A DNA stretch of 6,883 nucleotides from Kiritimatiellota bacterium (GCA_008636095.1 VSJD01000341.1:1-6883); one strand, 5' to 3'; counted from the first letter of the stretch, positions 1-6,410 are shown. The notes: generated by a model not told the origin, from the letters alone. Program-made: numbers and translations.

Positions 1-13
1 GAAGGCAGTTGCC

Positions 14-1696
14 ATGAGGTGTGTTATGAAAACTGCTAATCGGGAATCGGGGGTCGTGCTGGTGGCGGTCGTGTGCCTGGCGGCCGTGGCGGCGGTGTTG
101 GCCGTGGGCTTGCTCAGTGAAAGCGGCTCCCAGTTGAAACTGGCGGGCCGGCAGACGACCATGGAGCAGGCTTTTTATATCGCCGAGGGGGGCGCCGAGC
201 GCGCCGTGGCCTATATCCAACGTGCCGGGACCAATATCATTGTCGGCAATACCATTACCGGTCTGATGGGTAACGGCCGATTTGATGCCAGCATCTTCGG
301 CTCGACGGAAACACCGGATACCGGTGATACGCACACGGTGGCGGGCCGGATTAACATCAACCCGAATAACAGCCCGGAAAACGAGTTTCTCATGCTGACG
401 ACCGATGGCGCATCCTACAACCGGGACAATTTGCAGGACCAGGATCTTGCCGACTATAATGGTGCGGCCAGCCTGGTGCATGTAAAACCGAAAGGCAATT
501 CAGATCAAACGACGTTGGATGTGGATGGCGCGTCTTACACACTGGACAAGAATTATGCCTACACCTTTTCGGCGGTGTCCATGAACGTGGTTTTGACTAA
601 TGATAACCGCAATCCGCAGGGCAAAGCAGTGGGTAAGTGGTGGATTTACATCAACGGTAATAATGTAGACCTGTCCGATGATTCCGGCGGAAGTTCGCAA
701 GCCGCTCAGTATTATACGATCTATTCAATCGGCACCGTAGGAACTTCCCGGCGGCTGGTCATCATGGAGGGCGTGCACCAGATGAGCTGGGCGAAATACG
801 CCATGTGGTACAACGACGGCCCCGGGGCAATCTGGATTAGGAGCGGCGAACGGTTTGACGGGCCGGTGCATGCCAACACCTATATTTATCTCCAGGGGGA
901 TCCCGTTTTTAATGCGCTGGTTTCTTCCACGCGCAGTTCGTGGGGTTCGGGAAGCGCCACCAACAATGTTGATTTCAATGCCGGCTATTTGCTAAGCGCG
1001 CCGGCGCAATCCATGGCCTCCATCAACTTTCCCAATTTATTGGCGCAATCGTCCATGGTAATTACCGGTATGTCCTCTATTACCATGTCCGGAACCAATC
1101 TGCGGATTACAAGCTGGACGCGGGGATGGACCAATCAAGAGGTTGCGGTGCCTTCCAATGGCATGATCTACGTCCAGCAGGCTGCTTCGGGCGGTTCCAG
1201 TAGCACCCGCAAAGGTACGGTCAGCGTGGGAGGGGTCTTGGATGGCCGGCTGAGCATTGTGGCCGAAAATAATATCCAAATCACCAATCATATCACCTAT
1301 GCCAATACCAACATCGTCCTTACCGCAACCAATATTACCGATGATGCCCTGGGGTTGATTGCCAAACAGGATGTCATTGTCATGGATGAGGCACCGGACA
1401 ACCTTAATATTTATGCCCATATTATTGCCGAGGGCAGCGCCACGTCATCGAGTTCGGACGGCAGTTTCTATGTGGAGCATTATGATAGCCGGGATTATTC
1501 CGATCTGCTGAATGTATATGGCGGTATCGTGCAATATTACCGGGGCGCGGTGGGAACCTTCGGCGGTTGGGGTGGGGACACCGGTTTTTCCAAGAATTAC
1601 ATATTTGATCAACGTTTTACTGCCAATCCACCGCCGTATTATCCTACTGTAACCAATGACTACCAATGGCAAGGCTGGCGCGACAAGCCGCTATGA
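14..1696 (+). CDS. PilX-like prepilin with large beta-rich passenger (DUF4900-like)
   Basis: Probable minor pilin or pseudopilin exported to the cell envelope and inserted into or at the tip of a type IV filament. The N-terminus reads as a prepilin: short leader, Gly13 as likely cleavage residue (ESG then VVLVAVV), a hydrophobic helix at about 14-35, then the PilX-type signature AFYIAEGGAERA at 53-64. Mature position 5 is Ala, not Glu, as in PilX/GspK-type subunits. The remaining 500 residues are Asn/Thr/Gly-rich and beta-prone. FDGPVHAN (281-288), GLIAKQDVIV (447-456), GGIVQ (503-507), FDQRF (531-535) and PPPYYP (539-544) match, from memory, the conserved pattern of DUF4900-type proteins. 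Two starts are possible: ATG at 14 (GAAGG eight bases upstream) and ATG at 26 (GAGG six bases upstream); both keep the prepilin signal. The stop overlaps the next gene by four bases, so the two are probably co-translated. Upstream context is outside the window. Confidence 0.82.
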   Translation: MRCVMKTANRESGVVLVAVVCLAAVAAVLAVGLLSESGSQLKLAGRQTTMEQAFYIAEGGAERAVAYIQRAGTNIIVGNTITGLMGNGRFDASIFGSTETPDTGDTHTVAGRININPNNSPENEFLMLTTDGASYNRDNLQDQDLADYNGAASLVHVKPKGNSDQTTLDVDGASYTLDKNYAYTFSAVSMNVVLTNDNRNPQGKAVGKWWIYINGNNVDLSDDSGGSSQAAQYYTIYSIGTVGTSRRLVIMEGVHQMSWAKYAMWYNDGPGAIWIRSGERFDGPVHANTYIYLQGDPVFNALVSSTRSSWGSGSATNNVDFNAGYLLSAPAQSMASINFPNLLAQSSMVITGMSSITMSGTNLRITSWTRGWTNQEVAVPSNGMIYVQQAASGGSSSTRKGTVSVGGVLDGRLSIVAENNIQITNHITYANTNIVLTATNITDDALGLIAKQDVIVMDEAPDNLNIYAHIIAEGSATSSSSDGSFYVEHYDSRDYSDLLNVYGGIVQYYRGAVGTFGGWGGDTGFSKNYIFDQRFTANPPPYYPTVTNDYQWQGWRDKPL

Positions 1697-2145
1697 CACC
1701 CGAACGTCCAAAACAATCCGAGGCAACAGGCTGGATCATAGGCGCTTTTGCGGGGGTAGTGATCCTGTTGCTGGGGTTTTCGATCCGATCACTGGTGATG
1801 ATCTTTGTGGAACCTCAACAGGCCGGCGTTGTCAGGCCGGAATCCGCGAAGGCGGAGGAAATGCAGGATGTAAAAGCTAAAAACGAAGAACCGGGAACGA
1901 AAAAAACCGAACAGGAAGCAGGGTCCATTACGGCGCAATTGCCCGCGCCGGCGACGCCAGTCCAGGCTCCCCAAAAAGCATCGGAATTTGCCGTGGATTA
2001 TCAGACGCTCCGTGAACGCGAAGCCGGGCGCAATGAGATGACCAAAACCCTCCGAGAGATAGCCAAAGAGAATCCGGAGTCGGGATATGCGATGACCGAG
2101 GAACAACTTCGTAAATTTGAGCAATCGGGTGGGTCTTTCCAGTGA
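1693..2145 (+). CDS. Small single-pass membrane protein, unknown function
   Basis: I do not recognise this 150-residue protein. It has a short charged N-terminus, one hydrophobic segment at about 14-31 continuing after Arg32 into SLVMIFV, a Glu/Lys-rich linker (49-77), a Pro/Ala-rich stretch (82-96) and a charged, probably helical C-terminus (about 101-126, continuing less clearly to 145). That is the layout of a bitopic inner-membrane protein with an extended linker, but its orientation is not certain. There are no cysteines, so no lipobox. The ATG at 1693 overlaps the preceding stop as ATGA, a classic translational coupling junction, so I prefer it over the in-frame ATG at 1666, which would overlap the previous gene by 31 bases and gives nine residues of no evident value. 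The coupling implies a job tied to the PilX-like protein: anchor, chaperone or assembly partner. That is inference from position only. Confidence 0.7.
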   Translation: MTPERPKQSEATGWIIGAFAGVVILLLGFSIRSLVMIFVEPQQAGVVRPESAKAEEMQDVKAKNEEPGTKKTEQEAGSITAQLPAPATPVQAPQKASEFAVDYQTLREREAGRNEMTKTLREIAKENPESGYAMTEEQLRKFEQSGGSFQ

Positions 2146-2232
2146 GGCGGATAGGGCGAAGGAGTTTTTTCCGGATAAGTTAGTCCGCCTTTGGTGGGAC
2201 AAAGTTGCCGATTTTATTCTGAATTCCGGCTA

Positions 2233-2253
2233 CTGACCTCTGACTTCCGACCT
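2233..2253. repeat. Short heptamer-like tract between convergent genes
   Basis: Three consecutive seven-base units (CTGACCT, CTGACTT, CCGACCT) occupy the end of the 107-bp spacer between the convergent genes, touching the last base of the - strand stop codon. The units differ from each other at one or two positions. The rest of the spacer holds a weak imperfect hairpin (2183-2200) without a T-run. Function unknown; the tract is of the same period as the one in the PilW-like leader at 5580-5628. Confidence 0.5.
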
Positions 2254-3371
2254 CATTTCAGCCACCCGCCGGCAATCACTTCGGGGGGCACCTCCGGATT
2301 CAGGGGATCCCACGCCGGGTAACCGGTGCCGGGGTGGATTTCGATACTGTTCCGGATATCCGTGAACCCGCCGGAGATGACCCCGCCGTTGATGGTGGTA
2401 TTATTCTGAAGAATGACATTTCCTGCGGCATACACGATGCCATTCAAGGTTGTATGATTTTGAATGGTAATAGTACCGGTGCTCAGCACGGAAGGCATAT
2501 TGGAACTGCCGGGAAAATCAGTTTGGGTGAAATGGTTTACGATAGTAACGTTTCCATTCACGACGATGGTGCCCGCGAAGGAGCTTAGGTTCCCGATGGT
2601 CAAATCGCCGTTGACATAAAGGACGCCGTTGGTCGGAGCCGGATTATAGATCGGCGTGCCGGAGTTGGTTCGAGAGCCTTCCAGGTAAGCGCCGCCGTTG
2701 GTCGCCATCTGCCGGTAACTGTCGAAATTAAACGGCCCGGCGGGAGGAATGGGTGAAAGCGGCGCCCCGTTACTGATGGTACCAGTGACACCCGAACTCC
2801 CGCTGACCGTACCGCCGGCGGTGACATCGCCGTAGATATTGCCGTTGGCCAGGTTAACATTGCCATTGGCATGCACGTTGCCGTAAATATCGTACGCACC
2901 CGTGGCCAAAGTGATCAGTCCGTCGGACAGGATGGCGGAGTTAGTGTCATAGAGCTCGTTCCAGTGCGTTTGGACCGTGCCGAGCAGTTCCATGATTGTC
3001 CGGTTGGAGGCCTCCATATAAATGCCGTCACTGGTGATGAGCACATTGCCGTTCGTCTGAAGCTGGGTCGTTACATCATAGTAGGCGCCGTTTGTAAAAA
3101 ATTGCGCCGTGTAGTTGGTGTTCTGCCAGGCCGTATAGTTGGAGCCAAGCTTGGCGATCATGTCGGCAATCCCGGCTTCCGCTACCGCCTGGGCCTGCGC
3201 ATAATGGGCTGTTCGATGAATCCGATGCATGGATTGCCGCGACAGGACGACCATGGTGACGCCCGCCAGCATGAGAATCATAGAGACGCCGAGAACGGCG
3301 ACCAGCGCTGATCCCGCCGTATTCCCGGCGCGACGCGGCCGTTTCCAGGTATTAGGAATATGGGATTGCAT
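2253..3371 (-). CDS. PilX-like prepilin with polymer-forming beta-helix-like C-terminus
   Basis: A 372-residue probable minor pilin. Gly20 is the likely prepilin cleavage residue (NTAG then SALVAVLG), the hydrophobic helix covers about 21-44, and the PilX-type region AQAVAEAGIADMI lies at 60-72. Mature position 5 is Ala rather than Glu. From about 145 to 345 the chain repeats short Asn/Gly-bounded strands (NGNVNL, NGDLTI, NGNVTI, TGTITI, AGNVIL, INGGVISGG), a pattern seen in PilX-associated domains (DUF7305-like, from memory) and in bactofilin-type beta-helices. It ends with a Pro-rich tail. The start is set by a perfect AAGGAGG five bases before the ATG at 3371; an in-frame TTG at 3392 lies upstream of that site and is rejected. 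It follows the PilW-like gene by 176 bp on the same strand, and it is a second, divergent relative of the protein at 14-1696. Confidence 0.83.
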   Translation of the reverse strand: MQSHIPNTWKRPRRAGNTAGSALVAVLGVSMILMLAGVTMVVLSRQSMHRIHRTAHYAQAQAVAEAGIADMIAKLGSNYTAWQNTNYTAQFFTNGAYYDVTTQLQTNGNVLITSDGIYMEASNRTIMELLGTVQTHWNELYDTNSAILSDGLITLATGAYDIYGNVHANGNVNLANGNIYGDVTAGGTVSGSSGVTGTISNGAPLSPIPPAGPFNFDSYRQMATNGGAYLEGSRTNSGTPIYNPAPTNGVLYVNGDLTIGNLSSFAGTIVVNGNVTIVNHFTQTDFPGSSNMPSVLSTGTITIQNHTTLNGIVYAAGNVILQNNTTINGGVISGGFTDIRNSIEIHPGTGYPAWDPLNPEVPPEVIAGGWLK

Positions 3372-3376
3372 GATGC

Positions 3377-3383
3377 CCTCCTT
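3377..3383 (-). promoter_or_regulatory. Strong Shine-Dalgarno of the second PilX-like gene
   Basis: AAGGAGG on the - strand, five bases before the ATG at 3371. It is the strongest ribosome binding site in the window and decides the start in favour of ATG 3371 over TTG 3392. Confidence 0.9.
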
Positions 3384-3416
3384 ACGTGTCAATTTAGATT
3401 CTACTAACCAGAATGG

Positions 3417-3436
3417 ATTCCCGCCTGCGTGGGAAT
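3417..3436. repeat. 20-bp palindromic repeat, ATTCCC-N8-GGGAAT
   Basis: ATTCCC and GGGAAT are perfect inverted copies separated by eight bases; a G.T and a C-G pair extend the stem on the + strand reading. The flanks (TGG before, GACAG after) continue the pattern of a palindromic intergenic repeat found in many bacterial genomes, and the 6-8-6 shape equals the dRS3 repeat described in Neisseria. It lies between the PilW-like and second PilX-like genes. No T-run follows on either strand, so it is not a standard intrinsic terminator, though it could stabilise or attenuate the transcript. Confidence 0.65.
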
Positions 3437-3487
3437 GACAGACGCATAAAACGGCCTTTATCAGAATGACTAAAAATTTTAAATATG

Positions 3488-3534
3488 TTTGGCTATGTTT
3501 TGTTATTTGTGAATTTTGTGCATCTTTTGGCTAT
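3488..3534. promoter_or_regulatory. Paired TTTGGCTAT boxes in an AT-rich spacer
   Basis: TTTGGCTAT occurs at 3488-3496 and 3526-3534, start to start 38 bases, inside the AT-rich part of the spacer upstream of the second PilX-like gene. TTATTTGTG also occurs twice (3503-3511, 3552-3560). A TAAAAT hexamer on the - strand (3481-3476) lies six bases downstream of the inner box and could be a -10, but no good -35 is visible. This could be a tandem regulator site or merely decayed repeat sequence. Function is not established. Confidence 0.3.
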
Positions 3535-3547
3535 TTTTGAAATTACC

Positions 3548-5749
3548 TCATTTATTTGTGTTCAACGGACGGACTTCCATCACGCCCACCGCTGTATTGG
3601 TCCCGAAGGGGCCCTTCTTGAATATTTCCATCTCGATCTCCAGGCCTTTGACGAATGACTGCCCATCCACTGTAGCGCTGACGATGCCATAGTCCGGGCC
3701 TTTGCCAAAATCCACCTGCAGGTCCACCAGGCCCGTCGGTACATTCCAGGCAATCGTAACGTCCCGTAGAATCGCACTGTTGGTGTGGAGCCCCCCGCAC
3801 CCGAACAAGGCTTCATATTGCACATAGCGTCCCTGCGGCGAAAGAGTGGTGAGGCTATTGGCGCCATCGCAAAGTTGGAAATACCCCGGTTCCAGCCAGG
3901 CGCCGGCATCGCTCAAGTCGGGTTGATTACCACTGCGGACGCGAATGTCAATATCCGCGCCCTCCGCCAAATGCTCCACATGGGTCCATTTGAGTTCCTT
4001 GTAACCGGGACTGGCAATATGCGTATCGAAAATACCGGAACGATAAATTCCACTGGACGGATAGCGCACTTCCAGCGCGCTGACCCCGACGAGCATTTTG
4101 GTCATATTAGTCCCCAGGGCGGATAAATAGACACTATTGTTGGTCCAACCCCGTGCGTTGTTGAAAATTTCAGAACCCGTCTGCAGATCGAACTGGACCA
4201 GATAATTATTGTCACGGTTAATGACGTAATTCGGCACCCAGTCGCTCCAAGTGGACGTGCCGGACAGGATTTTCTTGCTGGAAGTGCCGCCGGAATCATA
4301 GAAAGACAGGTTGGAGGTCGTGCCCGACACGGGGTTGGTTCCGGATGACTGCCGTGAGATCTTTGCGTTGTTAATGAAAAGATCGTTGGTGGTCCCGGCT
4401 TCAAACAGCACCCGGACATATTCGCCGTTCATGCTGATCGCCGCGGCGGTGTTGGTGCCCCCGTAAATGATGTTGATGACCGCCGGCGACACGAATTTCG
4501 GTATGCTCACGTTGCCGACAGTTCCCTCCGCGCATCCCTCGGCGGTCCATGTTATGCCCTTGTCCATGGAAATGACGATGTCGGGAATGAACGGATCACT
4601 GGCAATGAAACTGGCGTCGGTTTTACGGCTCACGTTACTGACAATGATACCCGGCGGGTTGTCGAAATTGGCGTCGCACCAGAGATCGTTCGGCGCCACG
4701 AAGGTGATGCTGTTGCTGACGGCGGTGCCAGCGTAAGTCAACTGGCAGTTACCACTCCAGGAGGCCCCGTTGGACGACATGTCCTGGGCCGAGACCGAAC
4801 CACCGGAAAGAGAATAGGAATAAAAAGGACTATGCGGATGCCCGTTGAGCGGCAGGTAAATCTCGCCTTCGCGCGGGCTGACGCTCGGGCTGAGGGTGAA
4901 TTTGTCAAAGCCGACCTTATAACCGGTGGTGTTACTGGAGTTCCGACCCTCAATGGTGAACTTCAGGTTATGAGAGCCGTTGCTGAGCACCGCGCTGCCC
5001 CAGTTGAACGTCTGGGCCTTACAGTAGGCGGGCGCGTAACCGTCAAACATGATTTCGGGCGGCCGGATCCGCAGGGTCACGAGATTCTGGAAAACAACTT
5101 GCGTGGTACAGATCTCGGTCCCCAGGCTTAGGTTGGTTCCCTGAACCACGCTTCGCAGTTGCGAATAAAGATCGTTCGGCGTGGCGTTGGTGTATCGCGG
5201 GCTGAATACCGTGCGCCGGAGCTGGTCAGGGTCGCCCGGGAGGACGTGATAGATGACCGTTTGGGTCCACTTGATCTTGCCGGTGCTTTCATCCCGCGTG
5301 AGCAGGCCATTGGTGCCCACGTTGGACATGGGAAAACTAATGGCGGTGTATTCGGAGGCGTTGGCGGGATAAAAGGCCATCAGTCCGATACCCACGCTGG
5401 AAAGGCGCAGATCCTGGCGGATGCGTTCCATGGCTCCTTCGAGGTCAATGTTGATTTCATTTTTCACGGTCTCCGCCTGCCATGACCGTAATCCGTAGAC
5501 AAACGTGGAAAGGGCGCCGGTAATGACCAGCACGGTGATCGTGGCGGCAACCAGCACCTCGACCAAGGTGAAGCCCCGTGGAGGACGGACGCCGGAGGAC
5601 GGATGCCAGACGACAGACGACAGACGCCGGCCTGCCCACCGACTTGTCCGCCATAGCTTTAGCGAAGGAGGAAGCCCTGAGCGAAGTCGAAGGGGCGAAG
5701 GCGGGACGACAGCCAGTTCAAACGCTCGGAGCTTTGTATGATCGCGCAT
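3548..5749 (-). CDS. Giant PilW-like minor pilin with extended leader
   Basis: A 733-residue type IV minor pilin, far larger than typical PilW proteins (about 300 residues). The prepilin signal is clear: cleavage Gly59, then FTLVEVLVAATITVLVITGAL, with Glu64 as the mature Glu5, and an amphipathic continuation to about 115. The mature chain is beta-rich with seven cysteines (214, 243, 335, 358, 406, 627, 651). SNGSHNLKFTIEG...GFDKFTL (256-285) resembles a galactose-binding-like beta-sandwich edge, and 565-668 (SGIFDT, IDIRVRSG, GRYVQYEALF, LRDVTIAW) resembles beta-sandwich repeats of secreted bacterial proteins. A binding role at the filament tip is inference. The ATG at 5749 has AGGGAG six bases upstream, and no ATG, GTG or TTG follows before Gly59, so the 59-residue leader is probably real. 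Residues 19-57 of that leader are encoded by repeat DNA (5580-5694). It sits between the PilV-like and PilX-like genes, the usual minor pilin order. Confidence 0.82.
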   Translation of the reverse strand: MRDHTKLRAFELAVVPPSPLRLRSGLPPSLKLWRTSRWAGRRLSSVVWHPSSGVRPPRGFTLVEVLVAATITVLVITGALSTFVYGLRSWQAETVKNEINIDLEGAMERIRQDLRLSSVGIGLMAFYPANASEYTAISFPMSNVGTNGLLTRDESTGKIKWTQTVIYHVLPGDPDQLRRTVFSPRYTNATPNDLYSQLRSVVQGTNLSLGTEICTTQVVFQNLVTLRIRPPEIMFDGYAPAYCKAQTFNWGSAVLSNGSHNLKFTIEGRNSSNTTGYKVGFDKFTLSPSVSPREGEIYLPLNGHPHSPFYSYSLSGGSVSAQDMSSNGASWSGNCQLTYAGTAVSNSITFVAPNDLWCDANFDNPPGIIVSNVSRKTDASFIASDPFIPDIVISMDKGITWTAEGCAEGTVGNVSIPKFVSPAVINIIYGGTNTAAAISMNGEYVRVLFEAGTTNDLFINNAKISRQSSGTNPVSGTTSNLSFYDSGGTSSKKILSGTSTWSDWVPNYVINRDNNYLVQFDLQTGSEIFNNARGWTNNSVYLSALGTNMTKMLVGVSALEVRYPSSGIYRSGIFDTHIASPGYKELKWTHVEHLAEGADIDIRVRSGNQPDLSDAGAWLEPGYFQLCDGANSLTTLSPQGRYVQYEALFGCGGLHTNSAILRDVTIAWNVPTGLVDLQVDFGKGPDYGIVSATVDGQSFVKGLEIEMEIFKKGPFGTNTAVGVMEVRPLNTNK
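5580..5628. repeat. Period-7 repeat tract inside the PilW-like leader
   Basis: Seven consecutive seven-base units on the + strand. The first four form two copies of a 14-mer GGAGGACGGAYGCC (5580-5593 and 5594-5607); the last three are AGACGAC, AGACGAC and AGACGCC (5608-5628). The tract encodes residues 41-57 of the PilW-like leader, directly before the Arg-Gly-Phe cleavage region. Units are degenerate across the tract, so it is an old or composite array rather than a pure microsatellite. Confidence 0.8.
5647..5694. repeat. Palindromic intergenic-type repeats within the PilW-like leader
   Basis: Two adjacent elements lie inside the coding region. 5647-5672 runs from TCCGCC to GGAGGA with AGCTTTAGC near its centre, an imperfect hairpin with a few mismatches. 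5675-5694 runs from CCCTGAGC to CGAAGGG, a phrase I recall as common in spacer repeats of many environmental bacteria. They encode residues 19-35 of the leader. Their style resembles that of the spacer directly upstream (5764-5870). Confidence 0.6.
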
Positions 5750-5755
5750 AATTAT

Positions 5756-5761
5756 CTCCCT
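5756..5761 (-). promoter_or_regulatory. Shine-Dalgarno of the PilW-like gene
   Basis: AGGGAG on the - strand, six bases before the ATG at 5749. It matters because it supports a start 58 codons upstream of the prepilin cleavage Gly, making the long leader likely to be translated. Confidence 0.75.
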
Positions 5762-5763
5762 AC

Positions 5764-5870
5764 TCGCCTGGGCGAAGTGCTTCGGCGGAGCTTGGCAGCC
5801 TGGCAGCCTATCCCGTCACCCGCTACGGGCAAGGGCCCACTTGCTCCCGGGGCGACGTGGCAGCCTATCC
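5764..5870. repeat. Repeat-filled spacer between PilV-like and PilW-like genes
   Basis: The 130-bp spacer contains overlapping small palindromes TCGCC-TG-GGCGA (5764-5775) and CGAAG-TG-CTTCG (5773-5784), three copies of TGGCAGCC (5793, 5801, 5858), of which two extend to TGGCAGCCTATCC (5801-5813, 5858-5870), and a hairpin at 5827-5846 (seven pairs including one G.T, six-base loop). None is followed by a T-run, so I see no intrinsic terminator, and transcription probably reads through to the PilW-like gene. Confidence 0.6.
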
Positions 5871-5879
5871 GCCTTTTAA

Positions 5880-6317
5880 TTACATATTGTCGGTTATCAG
5901 AGTACTCAGTTCCACCGGTTTGGCGCTCATGTTGCGTCGCCCGCCGGGATAGTGGACCTGGACCGTGATCTGGAGTAAATTAGGTGTTCCGTTGGTGTAG
6001 ACGGACACAAGTGTCGTTCGCCGATATATGCCCGCGGAGGTAATATTCCCATTGCCATCCACCGGGACCTGGTTTTCACTCATGAGTAGAATGCTGTCGT
6101 ATTCGAATTCCGTGGCGCGCTGAATCCGGTTCCGAGCAATGGTCATGGCCTTGTAGTAATCACAGGCCAATTGCTGTGATTGCATGGACACGACGGCCGA
6201 ATTCAGAAAAAAGACGCAGAATATGACAAAAATAACACTGCAAACCATCACTTCAACCAGCGTGAACCCGCCTGTTGGACGGACAAGCCCGTCTGTTTGC
6301 CTGAATTTATTAATCAT
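5880..6317 (-). CDS. PilV-like minor prepilin
   Basis: A 145-residue type IV minor pilin, close to the usual PilV length. The leader is 17 residues with cleavage Gly17, followed by FTLVEVMVCSVIFVIFCVFFL; Glu22 is the mature Glu5 required for assembly in most pilins. The chain then carries a polar helix with YKAMTIARNRIQRATEF (55-71), typical of the alpha-1 C-terminal half, and a short beta-rich domain with VYTNGTPNLLQITVQVHYPGG (106-126). Cys26, Cys34 and Cys53 are present; the first two fall in the membrane helix. The start ATG at 6317 has GAGG five bases upstream. It is the first gene of the -strand pilin set, 247 bp after rnc and 130 bp before the PilW-like gene. The leader ends VRPTGGFTLVEV, closely like VRPPRGFTLVEV of the PilW-like protein. 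The alternative PilV versus generic prepilin cannot be settled from the sequence. Confidence 0.82.
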   Translation of the reverse strand: MINKFRQTDGLVRPTGGFTLVEVMVCSVIFVIFCVFFLNSAVVSMQSQQLACDYYKAMTIARNRIQRATEFEYDSILLMSENQVPVDGNGNITSAGIYRRTTLVSVYTNGTPNLLQITVQVHYPGGRRNMSAKPVELSTLITDNM

Positions 6318-6363
6318 AGCTTCCTCGGGTTGCGAGCGTAAACCCCTTTAGTCATCATTGAGC

Positions 6364-6410
6364 ATTAACCATACCATCTTTATATTATGGCAAAAGGAAT
6401 AATAATGCAA
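6364..6410 (-). promoter_or_regulatory. Candidate promoter for the minor pilin genes
   Basis: This is the AT-rich pocket of the 247-bp spacer upstream of the PilV-like gene. Two - strand pairings are possible: TTGCCA (6393-6388) with GTTAAT (6369-6364) at 18-base spacing, or TTGCAT (6410-6405) with CATAAT (6389-6384) at a short 15-base spacing. Neither is a strong sigma-70 match and I saw no clear GG-N10-GC sigma-54 element. Position is the main argument. Confidence 0.3.

Noticed and set aside
1666..1692. ATG at 1666 as start of the small membrane protein
   Set aside because: The ATGA coupling at 1693 is a better start, and the extra nine residues overlap the preceding gene.
2146..2155. GGCGGATAGG just after the stop of the small membrane gene, also found on the - strand at 5873-5864 after the PilV-like stop
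   Set aside because: A shared 10-mer between two places in a window this size is expected by chance.
2183..2200. Hairpin between the convergent genes as a bidirectional terminator
   Set aside because: Stem is short with a bulge and a G.T pair, and no T-run follows on either strand; too weak to annotate.
3387..3392. TTGACA on the - strand as a -35 box
   Set aside because: It lies only about 15 bases before the ATG at 3371, so transcription would begin inside the coding sequence.
3372..3392. TTG start at 3392 for the second PilX-like gene
   Set aside because: It is upstream of the perfect AAGGAGG that serves ATG 3371.
4832..5485. Long + strand open frames opposite the PilW-like gene
   Set aside because: Antisense shadows: no ribosome binding sites, Arg/Ala-rich composition expected from reverse reading of the real gene.
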